NCBI GenBank assembly: GCA_033977485.1
Contig: CM066984.1
Span: 25,627,001-25,691,000 of the forward strand
DNA length: 64,000 bases
Origin: Hydrangea macrophylla
Taxonomy: Eukaryota; Streptophyta; Magnoliopsida; Cornales; Hydrangeaceae
Direction: 5' to 3'
Position 1 is the stretch's first letter; each line of letters opens with the position of its first letter. Shown here in pieces: positions 24,604-35,495 of this stretch. A program made the position numbers and the translations under genes. Under the pieces are notes generated by a model. It was given only the letters and a program-made list of their open reading frames with translations, was not told where the DNA came from and searched no databases.

Positions 24604-24915
24604 ATGCTCTTAAAAGCGGTGAGCTATGTATATGCTCTTAAAAGCGGTGAGCTGGACCAAGTAGTCCTAAGATAGACTGGATAATCTATGATATGCTCTT
24701 AAAAGTGGTGAGCTGTGCAATATGGTCTTAAAAGCGGTGAGCTGGGATGTCTGGTAGATAACGCTGAGTCATAGCAATAGATGATATGCCTTATTCGAAA
24801 CGTTGTGTCCCTGAAATGCGGTGAACAGGATACATTGTTCTTAAAAGCTGGGGATGGACTAACGTGGAGTCCATGACAAGAGGTGAGCTGTGTAATATGC
24901 TCTTAAAAGTGGTGG
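24604..24915 (+). repeat. CTTAAAAGCGGTGAGC repeat
   Basis: Six copies or variants of TGCTCTTAAAAGCGGTGAGC (near 24605, 24633, 24693, 24721, 24838 and 24898), irregularly spaced. One copy is kept at about 9006 in the related LTR remnant. Confidence 0.75.
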
Positions 24916-25280
24916 ACGGAATGAGGGTGTATCCCTAGAGTTAAACGAGTAAGTCTGTTCATTCAGTCAGAATATGTTAATATCGATCTTCGAGTAACAA
25001 GACGATAAGAGTTGAATAAAGGAACAAGATATTATTATTGATGATGCCAAAAATTGGGTAAAAGTAATTATATGAAAGAGATGAATGCAATGATGTTTGG
25101 ATGTTGTTCGGCCCCGTTAATGAGGTGACCTACGTCCACGGGTTCGTCGGTGCGCTTTCATTAACAGATCACCGATGGGGTTTGCTGAGCCAACAGAGTA
25201 GGCGGCACTACCAAAAAAACCGACCTATTGTATGCGTATGAATTAATATACTATGCTATCCTTTAGGTTCAGGATGCAAC

Positions 25281-25676
25281 CCCCATCAATGGGGTTGGGT
25301 GGCCTCTTTTATAGGTGCAAGAGACCACCCGTACAAGATAAGCTTGCAGATTAGGAAGCTTAATCTGACTATAGCATGATTTACACGAATTTAGGAGAGT
25401 TTCCTAAGTGGTTTAGGAAACTACTTGCTCCTTCCATTTAGTCTTCTAGCTGGGATAGGTAACTGCCTGGTTGCCCGCTGGGTAAGCAACCATGCCTTCT
25501 AGAGGCGCGCCCATGTGGTGCCAATCTGGAGTGAACGCCCGGGCTTCTGATCAAACGGGGTGGTTTCATACAACGGCTCGGGAGGATTGAATAGTAGACC
25601 TGGATTTAAGGTGACTTAACTTCTCTATGCTGAGGTGGCGAGGTTTGACTTTGACCAGATATTTTCGTACATATCA
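25281..25676 (-). repeat. Truncated 3' LTR of a minus-strand Tat element
   Basis: Read on the minus strand it begins TGATATGTACG at 25676 and has a CACCTATAAAAGAGG promoter near 25305-25317. It is preceded by a G-run PPT. Its U5 part is missing where it meets the Tekay-like LTR. Confidence 0.6.
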
Positions 25677-25696
25677 GCTGCCCCCCATTTTCGAAA
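25677..25696 (-). other. Polypurine tract of the minus-strand Tat fragment
   Basis: On the minus strand AAAATGGGGGGCAGC abuts the LTR start at 25676. The complete Tat element has the matching TTTTGGGGGGCAAT at 51811-51824. Confidence 0.65.
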
Positions 25697-26060
25697 CTAA
25701 TGGGATGCTCTATCTGATGAGGTTTGAAAATTAAGACTGCTTCCAAAAAATCGTTCGGGAAAGAGCCCGGGACGTGACCGGTCGCGCTGGTCTTCCTGGG
25801 TTTAGACTGAGCGGTGGCTATGTGGGCCGGGGACCGGCTACTGCCACGTGCCAACTGGTCACTGGCCTGTTCAGGATCCAAGGAGGCCGGCGTGAAAGTA
25901 ACTAAGCAGTTGCGTGGTAGTCGGACCGTCCCATCGCACATTTAATGAGCGCACCTTTTGAGGCGGCGGTTCACGTGCCCAAGATGACAGTTGTCGGTCG
26001 GTTTTGGTGGGAAAGCTCCTTGACTGTTAGATCCAATCTGATCGGGTCATCCGCATCTCC

Positions 26061-28653
26061 TATATAAAAAACACTTGCTCATTTTGTTAGTTCCTGCTGC
26101 CAAGAAGTAGAGACTACCGAGCGGTTTTGAGAGCAAGACTTTCCCGGCCAAGTTTCCCGACTCTTTTTCTGCGTTGATTCTTGTAAGTCCTTCCTTTCCA
26201 AGCTTCCATTTGATGCATTCCACCTTCTCTTTTTTCTTTTTCTTTCCTTCTGAGTGAGGCTAGAGGGATCAAACACAGTAGGTTTTGCCCGGGACTGGGA
26301 CTTCCTTTTCCTTAGGTTCATTTCTGTTCTTAGGTCGAGTAGCCCGTCCTTAGTTATAGAGCGGTTGAACCGATCGGGTTGCTGTGTAGTAGTGTTGACC
26401 GAGTGTTGCTTTACATTGGGGACCCTTTACTCTTTCCCCTTTAGGTTTGTCACTTTACCCGCGTTGTACCTCAGGCTAGGAGTTCCTGACCCATATCAAG
26501 GTCGCCAGTTACTCCTTTTCCCAGCCTTTGGTGCTCTAGGGATTTGCCACTCAGGGTTCAACTCGTCGGAAGATGAGTAGTCCCGCTCCGGGACCCCTGA
26601 CACTAGCCTAGACCCACCCTCGGTATCCCCGTTAGACCAGCATAGCGAGGGCAGGATTCCTATCCGGGTGCCTGATGATGAGGGGGTTCATGATATGCCC
26701 GTTACCTCGGCGTCTGGGAGGCAAGATGCCGAGGAGTCTGTTCCAAACAGTCCGGGCGTGGTTTTCTCTTGCAAGCAGATTGTTAGCACCTTACGCTCTG
26801 CTGACCTAGCCCGGATCAGGGAAAAATATGATGTTCCCGACCGCTTCTCCTTAGGTGTGTATAGTGACGGGGCTCACCTTCACCAGTCGGGCTTCGTTAC
26901 CCTGGCGAGGACGCCCAAATAGCGGGCCTCCGTCTTCCTCTACATCCCACTGCCCGGGATGTACTTATATACCTCAGGATCTCGCCCGGGCAGCTCGCCC
27001 TGAACGGGTGGAGATTCTTGATGGGGGCTATCTCCCTGTGATCCCAATCTCTAGGTTACGAGCTCACCCAATAGGAGTTCTTTTGGGCCCACCGGCCATT
27101 CAAAGTGCACGGGGAGGCCAGTTTTTTCTCGCTATCCGCTCAGCAAGGTAGGAAAATAATAATTAACTGCCCGAGCAACAACAGGGGGTGGAAGAATAAA
27201 TTCTTCCAAGTATCCACCCTTGGGTTCTGTAAGGAGCCACCGGGCATTCAATTGAGGACCTCCTAGGCAGGGGAGTTGAGGAGTAAGCCTCCGTCCTTTC
27301 TCGTGTTTTACTTCTATTTCGCTGCTTTTACCAAACTAACTACTTTCGTCATGCAGAGGGATCGGTCAATCCGCCCGGCATTCCCAACGAGTGCCAGGCA
27401 AGGATTCTATCCTTGGTCGAGGACCCCACAAATATCAGTAAATTGCTGACCCGGACGGGGGGTCAGAAGACGTCCTATAAGCCCAAGCATCACCTCAAGG
27501 CTCCTAGATTCTTCCTGATCATTTCTGCTACGTAACTCGATCTCATCCTCGGATTGCTTTGCTATTTGTTCAACTCCATGCATAACTGACTCATCCTCGA
27601 TTGTTTGATAGAGATGGCCCCGAAAAATACGATGGCATTGAAGGAAAAGGAGGAGGCCCTGCTGGCCCGGGTGGGGATGAAGAGGAAGAAGCAGGACCCT
27701 GTCGAGGTTTAGAAGTTGAAGAGGATCTCTCGGGGGATCGCCATCCGGGTCGATAAGGAAGCGGTCGGAACCTCAAATCCCGGGGTCACCATTGCTGCAG
27801 CACCAAAGTTGTCCCCCACCGCCACACCGGCCAGGGTGTCGTTCCCGACCTTGGACGAACCAATGCTCCCGGGGCCTCACGCGGAGCCATCCGCAATGCC
27901 AGCGGTGGAGACGGTGGACGCTGTCAGAGGGAGAGTCCGACCCGGGTTGCTGCAGAGTCAGATCGACAAAAGCTCTCTGCTGGGTCCAGATGCCTTGGTC
28001 GACTGGCTGTACAGCGTCAGCCACATGGTAAGTTGCCCTTTACACATTTCGTGTTTTTATCTTCTCTGCCCGGGAACTTATACTTCAAAACTTTTCCTGC
28101 AGGTCAGCTGTTTAGCGGCGGGGGCCGAGGCTACCCTACCCGGCATGGCCGAGAAACTGGCAGCTGCTAAGGCCGCCCTGGCAGAGAAAAAGGTTGCTCG
28201 GGAGTCTGCAGGGTTTGCCCTTTCTGTGGCAGAGGAAAAATCCAAGGCTTTGGCCCTTGAGCTGGAGGAGGCCCGGGACACCATCTCTACTGAGCAGGCT
28301 GCTCAGAAGGCCTCAAAATCTAAGGTTGTGGATGCAGAGACCGGGAGGGTGGCCACCGAGAAGGAAGCCGAGGTTCTGACAGCGACCCTGGCTGAGGTCA
28401 CCGCCACTCGGGATGCCGAGGCCAAGGAAGTTGAGGAAGAATTCGAGGCGGGCTTCCTCAAGGGCTATGCTGACCTGGCCGCTCGGGTCTCCTCAGACCA
28501 CTCGGACTGGGACCTCTCCGGGTACTCCTGGGCTGACTCTGACTTCTGGAAGGAGCTGGCTCAGGATGATGAGGGGGCCGCTGCTGCTGCTGACGACGAT
28601 GTCCCGACTGTGGGGATGTCACGGGTGACGATGAGGACATCATCGACGTCTAG
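26061..28653 (+). pseudogene. Decayed opposite-strand gene of a Tat element (Transposase_28-like plus coiled coil)
   Basis: A TATATAAAAA box at 26061 starts a multi-exon reading running opposite to the host element. One frame (26581-26922) includes 'ADLARIREKYDVPDRF'. A shifted frame from 26925 reads 'AGLRLPLHPTARDVLIYL', the signature I associate with the Transposase_28 'gypsy-type transposon' domain, and 27136-27270 gives a W-K-FF segment. Later exons read EGSVNPPGIPNE (from ~27357) and MAPKNTMALKEKEEALLARV (from 27614). A 75-bp GT-AG intron lies at 28028-28102. The tail (28120-28600) is an Ala/Glu-rich coiled coil. In-frame stops (26578, 26920, 27040, 27707) and a frameshift near 28615 make it non-functional; the natural stop is at 28651. 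The function of this family is unknown to me. Confidence 0.7.
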
Positions 28654-28801
28654 TGTAGGGGTCAGCCTACACCAGAACACTTGGTTTTTTTTTTGGGAGG
28701 CTGCTACAACTGCCCCTGTAAATATTTTTGTTTTCAATTAATGAAAAGGTCCTTTGAGGCCACCTTTTGCATCAATTGTTTTGTATTTTGCACTTGTTCG
28801 T
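28654..28801 (+). other. 3' UTR of the opposite-strand gene, up to the Athila insertion
   Basis: A T-run and an AATTAATGAAAAGG phrase, which may act in polyadenylation, follow the stop. The Athila LTR begins at 28802 and the five bases before it are TTCGT. Confidence 0.5.
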
Positions 28802-30056
28802 TGATCGGGAGAGAACTAATCCTAATTATACGCCTTAACGAGCATTTGTTAGTACCTTTTTATCCTGTTTTTGTATACTTTTACTTCGTTTTCTATTTTC
28901 TGACAGGTTTTGGAAGAAATCACTTAAACCAGGCTAAACGGGATGAAAAAACACAAAGAAAGAAGCTGAAAAAGCCAAGTCGCGCGCGCGAGCCGCGGGC
29001 GCGAAAACCAGAAAGTCGCTCGCGCGATCCGCTCGCGCGAGAATCCCAGAATCGCTCGCGCGATCCGCGCGCGCGATGTCCCAAATGTCGCGTTCGCGCG
29101 ATATGTGTAAAAACCAAAGTTGCGTATTTCAGTATACTGAAGACTCCTGTGCAAACGAAACTGCTGGACGACGTCTAGACTGTAAATTACATCAGTTTCA
29201 GTTCATTTCGGGTTAGGAAGGCTTCCAAAACTTGTTGTAAATCTATATATACCCTATTTTATTACAATTAAAGGGTTAGACATTATTAGCAATTATTATA
29301 CACACATACTTCCAGCCATTGAAGGGAGGGAAGCAAGGAGAAGAAGAAGAAGACCAAGGGTTTCCATGGACTCCTCCATCAACCTCTTGCCATCTATCAC
29401 TTCCATGGACGGCTAGATCATAGATCTAGGGTTTCAATGAAGCCCTAGACGAGTAATAGGGTTTTATTTATGTTTTTATTTTAGTTTTATTATGTATGGA
29501 TGACAGTCACATGTTTAGAGGATTTATATAAATAAATCGTACTTCTATTGATTAAATCATTGCTTTCAGACTTTATTCTTGTCTTAGATCTATTTTGACT
29601 GTGATGTGCTCAATGATCTATTCTTGCTGTGCTTGTTTAGATTGTTTACATGTGATGGTGCTTTATTGATTTGTGCTATCAAGTATCCGAATAGTCCATG
29701 CCTAGGTTAGACGGATTAGATCACAACCCTAGTTTAGTGTGGGATAATTCGTGCTAACCGAAGATGGATTATGTTGGTGCTTGAACCATGAATATCTTCT
29801 TGTCGGAAGAAATGGGCTTGTAGCTACAATTCCCCATTATCATCCAACTTAGTAAGCTAAAGTAATTCGTAAATATTTCTATTATGAAGCTAGTGGTGGA
29901 TTTGCAATCCTAGGTTCCCTTAAACATTATTTAAAACAACTTTAATTGCTTTCATAGTTTAGATTTATTTTTATTGTTATTAGTTTAATTCAAACCAAAT
30001 CAAAATCCGTTTTCATAATTGACTAAAGTTAGGTTTTAAAATTAAGTCGTTGTAGT
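28802..30056 (+). repeat. Athila LTR-A, lacking its last ~118 bp
   Basis: Collinear with LTR-B from TGATCGGGAG to GTCGTTGTAGT. A TATA box (TATATATA, 29244-29251) precedes a leader. A CpG-rich block sits upstream at 28980-29102. The U5 end, primer site and gag are missing through a deletion. Confidence 0.92.
28980..29102. promoter_or_regulatory. TCGCGCGA-rich CpG cluster in LTR-A
   Basis: Repeated CGCGCGCG, CTCGCGCGA and TCGCGCGAT in an otherwise AT-rich LTR, 140-265 bp upstream of the TATA box. TCGCGCGA is its own reverse complement. Counterparts are at 33831-33954 (LTR-B) and 40915-41037 (LTR-C). A U3 control role is inference. Confidence 0.7.
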
Positions 30057-30067
30057 ATAGTGGTAAG
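30046..30067 (+). other. 22 nt matching the 5' end of plant tRNA-Asp at a deletion junction
   Basis: The run begins GTCGTTGTAGTATAG and continues TGGTAAG, which is the first 22 nt of plant tRNA-Asp(GTC) as I remember it. Bases 30046-30056 are also LTR sequence (LTR-B has GTCGCTGTAGT); 30057-30067 have no counterpart in LTR-B. The Athila primer tRNA is tRNA-Asp. Only 22 nt are present, so this is not a tRNA gene. Confidence 0.65.
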
Positions 30068-30080
30068 GACGTAAATTGAT

Positions 30081-31113
30081 TAATAAAGAGAGGGGTGAGG
30101 ACGTGAATCAAAATAAGAAAGAAAATGAACCGGTCTCAACGAATTATATTCCGAGAATGCCATATCCACCTAATGTTGAGGAGCCGTCTAATCTTACAAA
30201 TAAAAAGTCTAAGGTTGAGGATATACTCGAGGTATTTAAACAAGTTAAAATTAATATTCCTTTCCTCGATGCTATTAAACAAATTCCCGCTTACGCTAAA
30301 TGTTTAAAAGACCTTTGTACTCAAAAACGCAAAATACGCAGTCATACTCCTAAAAAGGTCTTCCTCGCGGAAAAAGTAAGTTCTATTTTTCAACACTCAC
30401 CTCCAAAGTATAAGGATCCTGGTACGCCTACGATTTCATGTGTCATAGGTGACACTATCATCCATAGGGCTCTCCTTGACTTAGGAGCTAGTGTTAATCT
30501 CATACCTTATCACGTCTATAAACAACTAGGATTAGGTGAACTTAAACCTACGGCCGCTACTATTCAATTAGCGGATCGTTCTATGAAAGTACCTAGAGGA
30601 ATCGTCGAGGACGTCTTGGTTAAAGTTGATAAATGCTATTATCCTGTCGACTTCATGGTCCTTGACACTGAACCCGTGCTAGATGCTCGAAAACACACTC
30701 CTGTCATCTTAGGCCGTCCATTCTTAGCAACCGCTAACGCACGTGTTAACTGCCGGACGGGGGTAATGAAAGTGTCGTTTGGGAACATGAACTTAAAATT
30801 AAACGTTTTTAACGCTATTGATCAACCTCCTAAAGATGACGATTACCTATGTGAGGCGGAAGGTGAGGTAAGACGGAATATTGAGCCTAACAAAGCAGTA
30901 AATGTGAGTAACGACAAAGATATAGCGGATGATGAGTGGATGAACCCTAATACCTCGGACCCTAATGCTGAATCTTCTCGGAAGGTAAGAAATCGATTTG
31001 AACATACTGACAAACCGTCGATTGAATTAATTCGAAGCGACGTAATTTCTGCTTTCCATCGAGCTCTACATGACATCCTTAGGGGTACAAAATCTGAGTT
31101 ACAGCCTTCATAA
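30081..31113 (+). CDS. Athila protease region, 5'-deleted copy A
   Basis: An uninterrupted frame of ~344 codons equal to the C-terminal part of the gag-protease of copies B and C. It has an aspartic-protease active site of the Athila form (ALLDLGASVNLIP, Asp at ~30480) and ILGRPFLATANARV further on. This copy keeps TGG (Trp) where copy B has a stop, and ends with SELQPS and TAA. It lacks gag and any natural start, so it is a fragment. Confidence 0.85.
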
Positions 31114-33652
31114 ATCTTGAGCTAGAAAGGTCTAGCTGAAGACGTAAAAGTTAGCGCTTCTTGGGAGGCAACCCAAGCTTTATTTCGTTCGTTTTTCTTA
31201 TTTTTGGTCGTTTTTGAGTCTGTTTGAGTCTGTTTTGAACATTCTGGACAGGTTTGGGGGTTGGAATTAATTTATTTTAATATTATATACATAATTTTAG
31301 CCACAAAATGGAAAAACACTGAACTCGCGCGCGCGGCTTGCTCGCGCGGCCCGCTGGCGCGTGAATGTGCCTTAGTGTTTTTTCTTTCTTTTTCCTTATA
31401 TGAGCTCTCAGCATTTACTCGCGCCTGTTTTCGCGGGCGCGAGGAACCCCGCTGGCGCGATTTTGAAAAAAAAAAAAAATTGGGAATTCGCGCGCGCGAC
31501 GGCCGCTCGCGCGATTCCCCACTTTCCTGTTTTTTTCCCTTTTGTTTTCTATATCCTTCCCCCTACCTATTTTATTTGTGTTTCTTTTCTGTTTTTGTTT
31601 ATTTGGTTCAGTTTAGTTCGTGATCATTGTTTTCCTTGTTACATTTATACTTTTTCGTTTTATTTCTTTTCCATTTGCTCGTTTAGTTTAGTTTAGCTTA
31701 GTTTTTAGATTTATATTCCATTTTTAGGTTTTATTTACTTTTAATATTCTTTTGTTAGTTTCTTTTTATCTAGTATTAACAGGTACATTTGAACTTTATC
31801 GCCATATTTTTATACATTTACCTGTTTGTCATTGCCGAGATTGAGGTACTATCGTTCCTTTCTTACGTACTCTCCTTTCTTTCGTTTTATTGTTTCATTG
31901 GGGACAATGAAAGGTTTAGGTTTGGGGGTATGCACTCACACATGCACATTAGTTATGCAAAATTTTAAAATTTTTCAATAAGTGTGTTTAAATAAACGAT
32001 GATTACCGACGTTTTTGCAATCTCAATTTGATACTTCTTGTTATGTAACTATGATTGTTATATAATGATAAACAAAAGAATATGTGATTAAACATTTGCT
32101 AAAAGTTATGATGTAACGTTTTAAGTTATGTATTGTTTGAATCGTAGTTTTATATCATAGATTTGCACATAAATATATGCACTGCACGTAGTCATTGGAA
32201 TACATGTTGGTTGTGAACTATAATATGATTCGGATTTCTAGATAACACATGGTGGAGACTAAGCCCAGTGAGCTTTTGAGCCTATCTCTTCTTTTTAGAG
32301 GGTTATAAATACATCTTGTGTTTGTCGAATTTCATTGAAATAGCGCATCTATTTGTTGTTTAGTCTCATTATTCTTGTTTTGGTTGATAATCGAGTTAAA
32401 ATAGTTGTTACCATGCTAAATAATCTTCCGTCGTAAACGTTGAAGAACCATATAACTATAGGAAATGATTTTAGGCCCTCTTTGTTTACCTTTCCTTAGT
32501 TCGCCCTTTGAGCCGTTAAAATGCCATTTCTTTCTTTGATTACCATTATCCTTGTTTTTGCTCCGACTTGACAAACTCGGAGTTCACCACTGAGAGATTT
32601 GTCACCTTTCAGTAGTGTTAAGGTGATGTGTTGAAAAGGAAAAAGAAAATAAGATGCTATTGGGGTAGTTGCTTGGTATTCGATGAATAATCATTTGAGA
32701 AGCAAGAAAAGGAAAAGGAGAAGAGAAATATATTGAAAAATAAAAAGAAGAAGGTTGAAAAAATGAATGAAAAGGAATGAAGAGAAAGAAAAGATGAAAG
32801 TTGGTAGAGAAGAAGAATGAAAGAAATCAAACATGCCTTACAATGCCATTCTAAAAACTACCTAATGAATCCTTTCTGTCCTTTTTCATTGCCTGAGCCA
32901 CATTACAACCTTTGAAAAGTCCTAATTGATCCTAGGAAACATGGTTTGGATATATAAATGATGGGAGAGGGATTAAAACATGGTAATGATTAATTTTTCT
33001 TAATTGTTGGCATCTTATCCATGAGACTACTGTTCTTTCGTGTCATGCGTCTTTTTCGAGTCATATGTGAGCATTTTTCGTTTTGAAAAGATATTTCCTT
33101 TACTCACATATTTTAGAGAAATTACACCTGTTTCTGAGTGTTTCATTTGAGAGTGTAATTCATTGTGAGATTCGTAGTCGAGACATAGTTGGATGGTTAT
33201 CCGAGTTATATTCCAAGTTCATGACATGCGCGTGTTCATTTGACTACCATATCACACACGTGCAATTTTATGAGAAATTCTATTGATTTATACGATTCAT
33301 GTACTTGGGATTGTTTTTTTCAGGACGTAAGTGAACGTTTGATTCCGTTTCTTCTTGTTCGTTATTCTATTTCAAATCATTGTGTTATAATGAGGAGTAT
33401 TGAATATTATGTTCTTTAGTTTTAATAAAACTTTTTAAATTTACAAGTTAATAAATATGGTTGTGGGTGACTTGTTGATGAGAACCCTCACGAGACTTTA
33501 CTCGTCCGACTAGGGACACCTAGAGGTTTAAAAGGCTTGTTGCATACGCTAAATGCAATCGTGATCCATGCGAAAATGGAATAGTATGTTATTAGTAGTT
33601 AGTTTTTATTTTAGTTTTACTCGAGGACTAGCAAAATGTAGGTTTGGGGGTG
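31114..33652 (+). other. Athila 3' non-coding region, copy A
   Basis: It holds two hairpins at the stop codon (31120-31137 and 31160-31177), CpG clusters (31326-31515) and a purine-rich run (32630-32830). The PPT GGTTTGGGGGTG lies at 33641-33652. In autonomous Athila elements RT, RNase H and integrase follow protease. Here there is none. A 67-codon frame at 33083-33286 recurs in copy B only because the copies are nearly identical. Confidence 0.75.
31120..31177 (+). repeat. Paired hairpins after the protease stop (copy A)
   Basis: AGCTAGA-AAGG-TCTAGCT is a perfect 7-bp stem at 31120-31137. CTTGGG-AGGCAA-CCCAAG is a 6-bp stem at 31160-31177. Both recur at 38205-38222 and 38245-38262. As I recall, a GGGAGGCAACCC motif recurs in Athila-type elements, so the second may be conserved in the lineage. 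Confidence 0.7.
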
Positions 33653-35026
33653 TGATCGGGAGAGAACTAAACCTAATTATACGCCTTAACGAGCATTTGT
33701 TAGTACCTTTTTATCCTGTTTTTGTATACTTTTACTTCGTTTTCTATTTTCTGACAGGTTTTGGAAGAAATCATCTAAACCAGGCTAAACAGGATGAAAA
33801 AGCACAAAGAAAGAAGCTGAAAAAGCCAAGTCGCGCGCGCGAGCCGCGGGCGCGAAAACCAGAAAGTCGCTCGCGCGATCCGCTCGCGCGAGAATCCCAG
33901 AATCGCTCGCGCGATCCGCGCGCGCGAAGTCCCAAATGTCGCGCTCGCGCGATATGTGTAAAAACCAAAGTTGCGTATTTCAGTATACTGAAGACTCCTG
34001 TGCAAACGAAACTGCTGGACGACGTCTAGACTATAAATTACATCAGTTTCAGTTCGTTTCGGATTAGGAAGGCTTCCAAAACTTGTTGTAAATCTATATA
34101 TACCCTATTTTATTACAATTAAAGGGTTAGACATTATTAGCAATTATTATACACACATACTTCCAGCCATTGAAGGGAGGGAAGCAAGGAGAAGAAGAAG
34201 AAGACCAAGGGTTTCCATGGCCTCCTCCATCAACCTCTTGCCATCTATCACTTCCATGGACGGCTAGATCATAGATCTAGGGTTTCAATGAAGCCCTAGA
34301 CGAGTAATAGGGTTTTATTTATGTTTTTATTTTAGTTTTATTATGTATGGATGACAGTCACATGTTTAGAGGATTTTTATAAATAAATCGTACTTCTATT
34401 GATTAAATCATTGCTTTCAGAATTTATTCTTGTCTTAGATCTATTTTGACTGTGATGTGCTCAACGATCTATTCTTGCTGTGCTTGTTTAGATTGTTTAC
34501 ATGTGATGGTGCTTTATTGATTTGTGCTATCAAGTATCCGAATAGTCCATGCCTAGGTTAGACGGATTAGATCACAACCCTAGTTTAGTGTGGGATAATT
34601 CGTGCTAACCGAAGATGGATTATGTTGGTGCTTGAACCATGAATATCTTCTTGTCGGAGGAATTGGGCTTGTAGCTACAATTCCCCATTATCATCCAACT
34701 TAGTAAGCTAAAGTAATTCATAAATATTTCTATTATGAAGCTAGTGGTGGATTTGCAATCCTAGGTTCCCTTAAACATTATTTAAAACAACTTTAATTGC
34801 TTTCATAGTTTAGATTTATTTTTATTGTTATTAGTTTAATTCAAACCAAATCAAAATCCGTTTTCATAATTGACTAAAGTTAGGTTTTAAAATTAAGTCG
34901 CTGTAGTTAATCAATCTCTGTGGGTTCGACCTTTACTTCCACACTGCAAATCTTTTGAAAAGTAAAGAATACTTTTATATCTTGATTCTGACAAGATCAA
35001 TTTTTGTCATATCCACTTAAAGATCA
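33653..35026 (+). repeat. Athila LTR-B
   Basis: 1,374 bp, from TGATCGGGAG to AAAGATCA, with a TATA box at 34095-34102. The PPT precedes it and the primer site follows. It serves both as 3' LTR of copy A and 5' LTR of copy B. Confidence 0.93.
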
Positions 35027-35031
35027 ATTTT

Positions 35032-35049
35032 TGGCGCCGTTGTCGGGGA
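35032..35049 (+). other. Primer-binding site, tRNA-Asp (copy B)
   Basis: TGGCGCCGTTGTCGGGGA complements the 3' end of tRNA-Asp with one mismatch. Copy C (42116-42133) has the exact TGGCGCCGTTGCCGGGGA form. Confidence 0.9.
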
Positions 35050-35495
35050 TTGCATTGCTACCTTTAGTTTTATAATCTTAGTTTAGTTAATTTGTAAATA
35101 TTAGGTTAGTTTTTATTTTTCTTATTTTCCGTTTTGTTTTTAGTTACTAACTTTTTCTTTTATTTTGTAGTTAACGTTTCCGAGTGGAGCAGTCAATTAC
35201 ATCAAAGGAGCTTACGCAAATAAAATAAATAAAAATTAAGTAAATTGCTTCTTGTGAAACTCGCTTTAAACCACTGTAAGTCAGGGCGCTGTGACGCACT
35301 ATTTGCATTAGTTTAGGGTTAATTGCACTGCATTAGCTAGGAAACCCGGGGCGCTGGGCTTGACGCGGTCATTGCATTACATGATAATATTCATGCATCA
35401 CAGTAGTTGAGTGCTTGTTATCGTAGTTGCGTGATTGCTATTTGTTTTTTTTTAGTTGAGTCAGTTTTTGTTTTTAGTTTACTTTATTTTAGTTT

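Larger units (their letters stand above)
23346..25280 (+). repeat. Tekay-like LTR, truncated at its 3' end
   Basis: It starts TGTAATACCCTGAATTTC. A TATA box is at 23671-23680, then a GA-rich leader and two clusters of the CCAATCGATTGG palindrome. From 24600 a CTTAAAAGCGGTGAGC motif recurs. Near 25264 it reaches GGTTCAGGATGC, a phrase close to the end of such LTRs, and then gives way to a Tat fragment. No CA end or primer site is seen. It lies inside the Tat LTR at 22676-23345. Confidence 0.7.

Noticed and set aside
28920..29154. Arg/Ala-rich open frames in Athila LTRs (three copies)
   Set aside because: They are translations of the CGCGCG clusters, open on both strands.
30046..30067. Complete tRNA-Asp gene
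   Set aside because: Only the first 22 nt are present. The anticodon arm, T arm and 3' end are absent.
33083..33286. Conserved 67-codon frame, also at 40167-40370
   Set aside because: Conserved only because the two Athila copies are nearly identical as DNA. No motif and no excess of silent changes.
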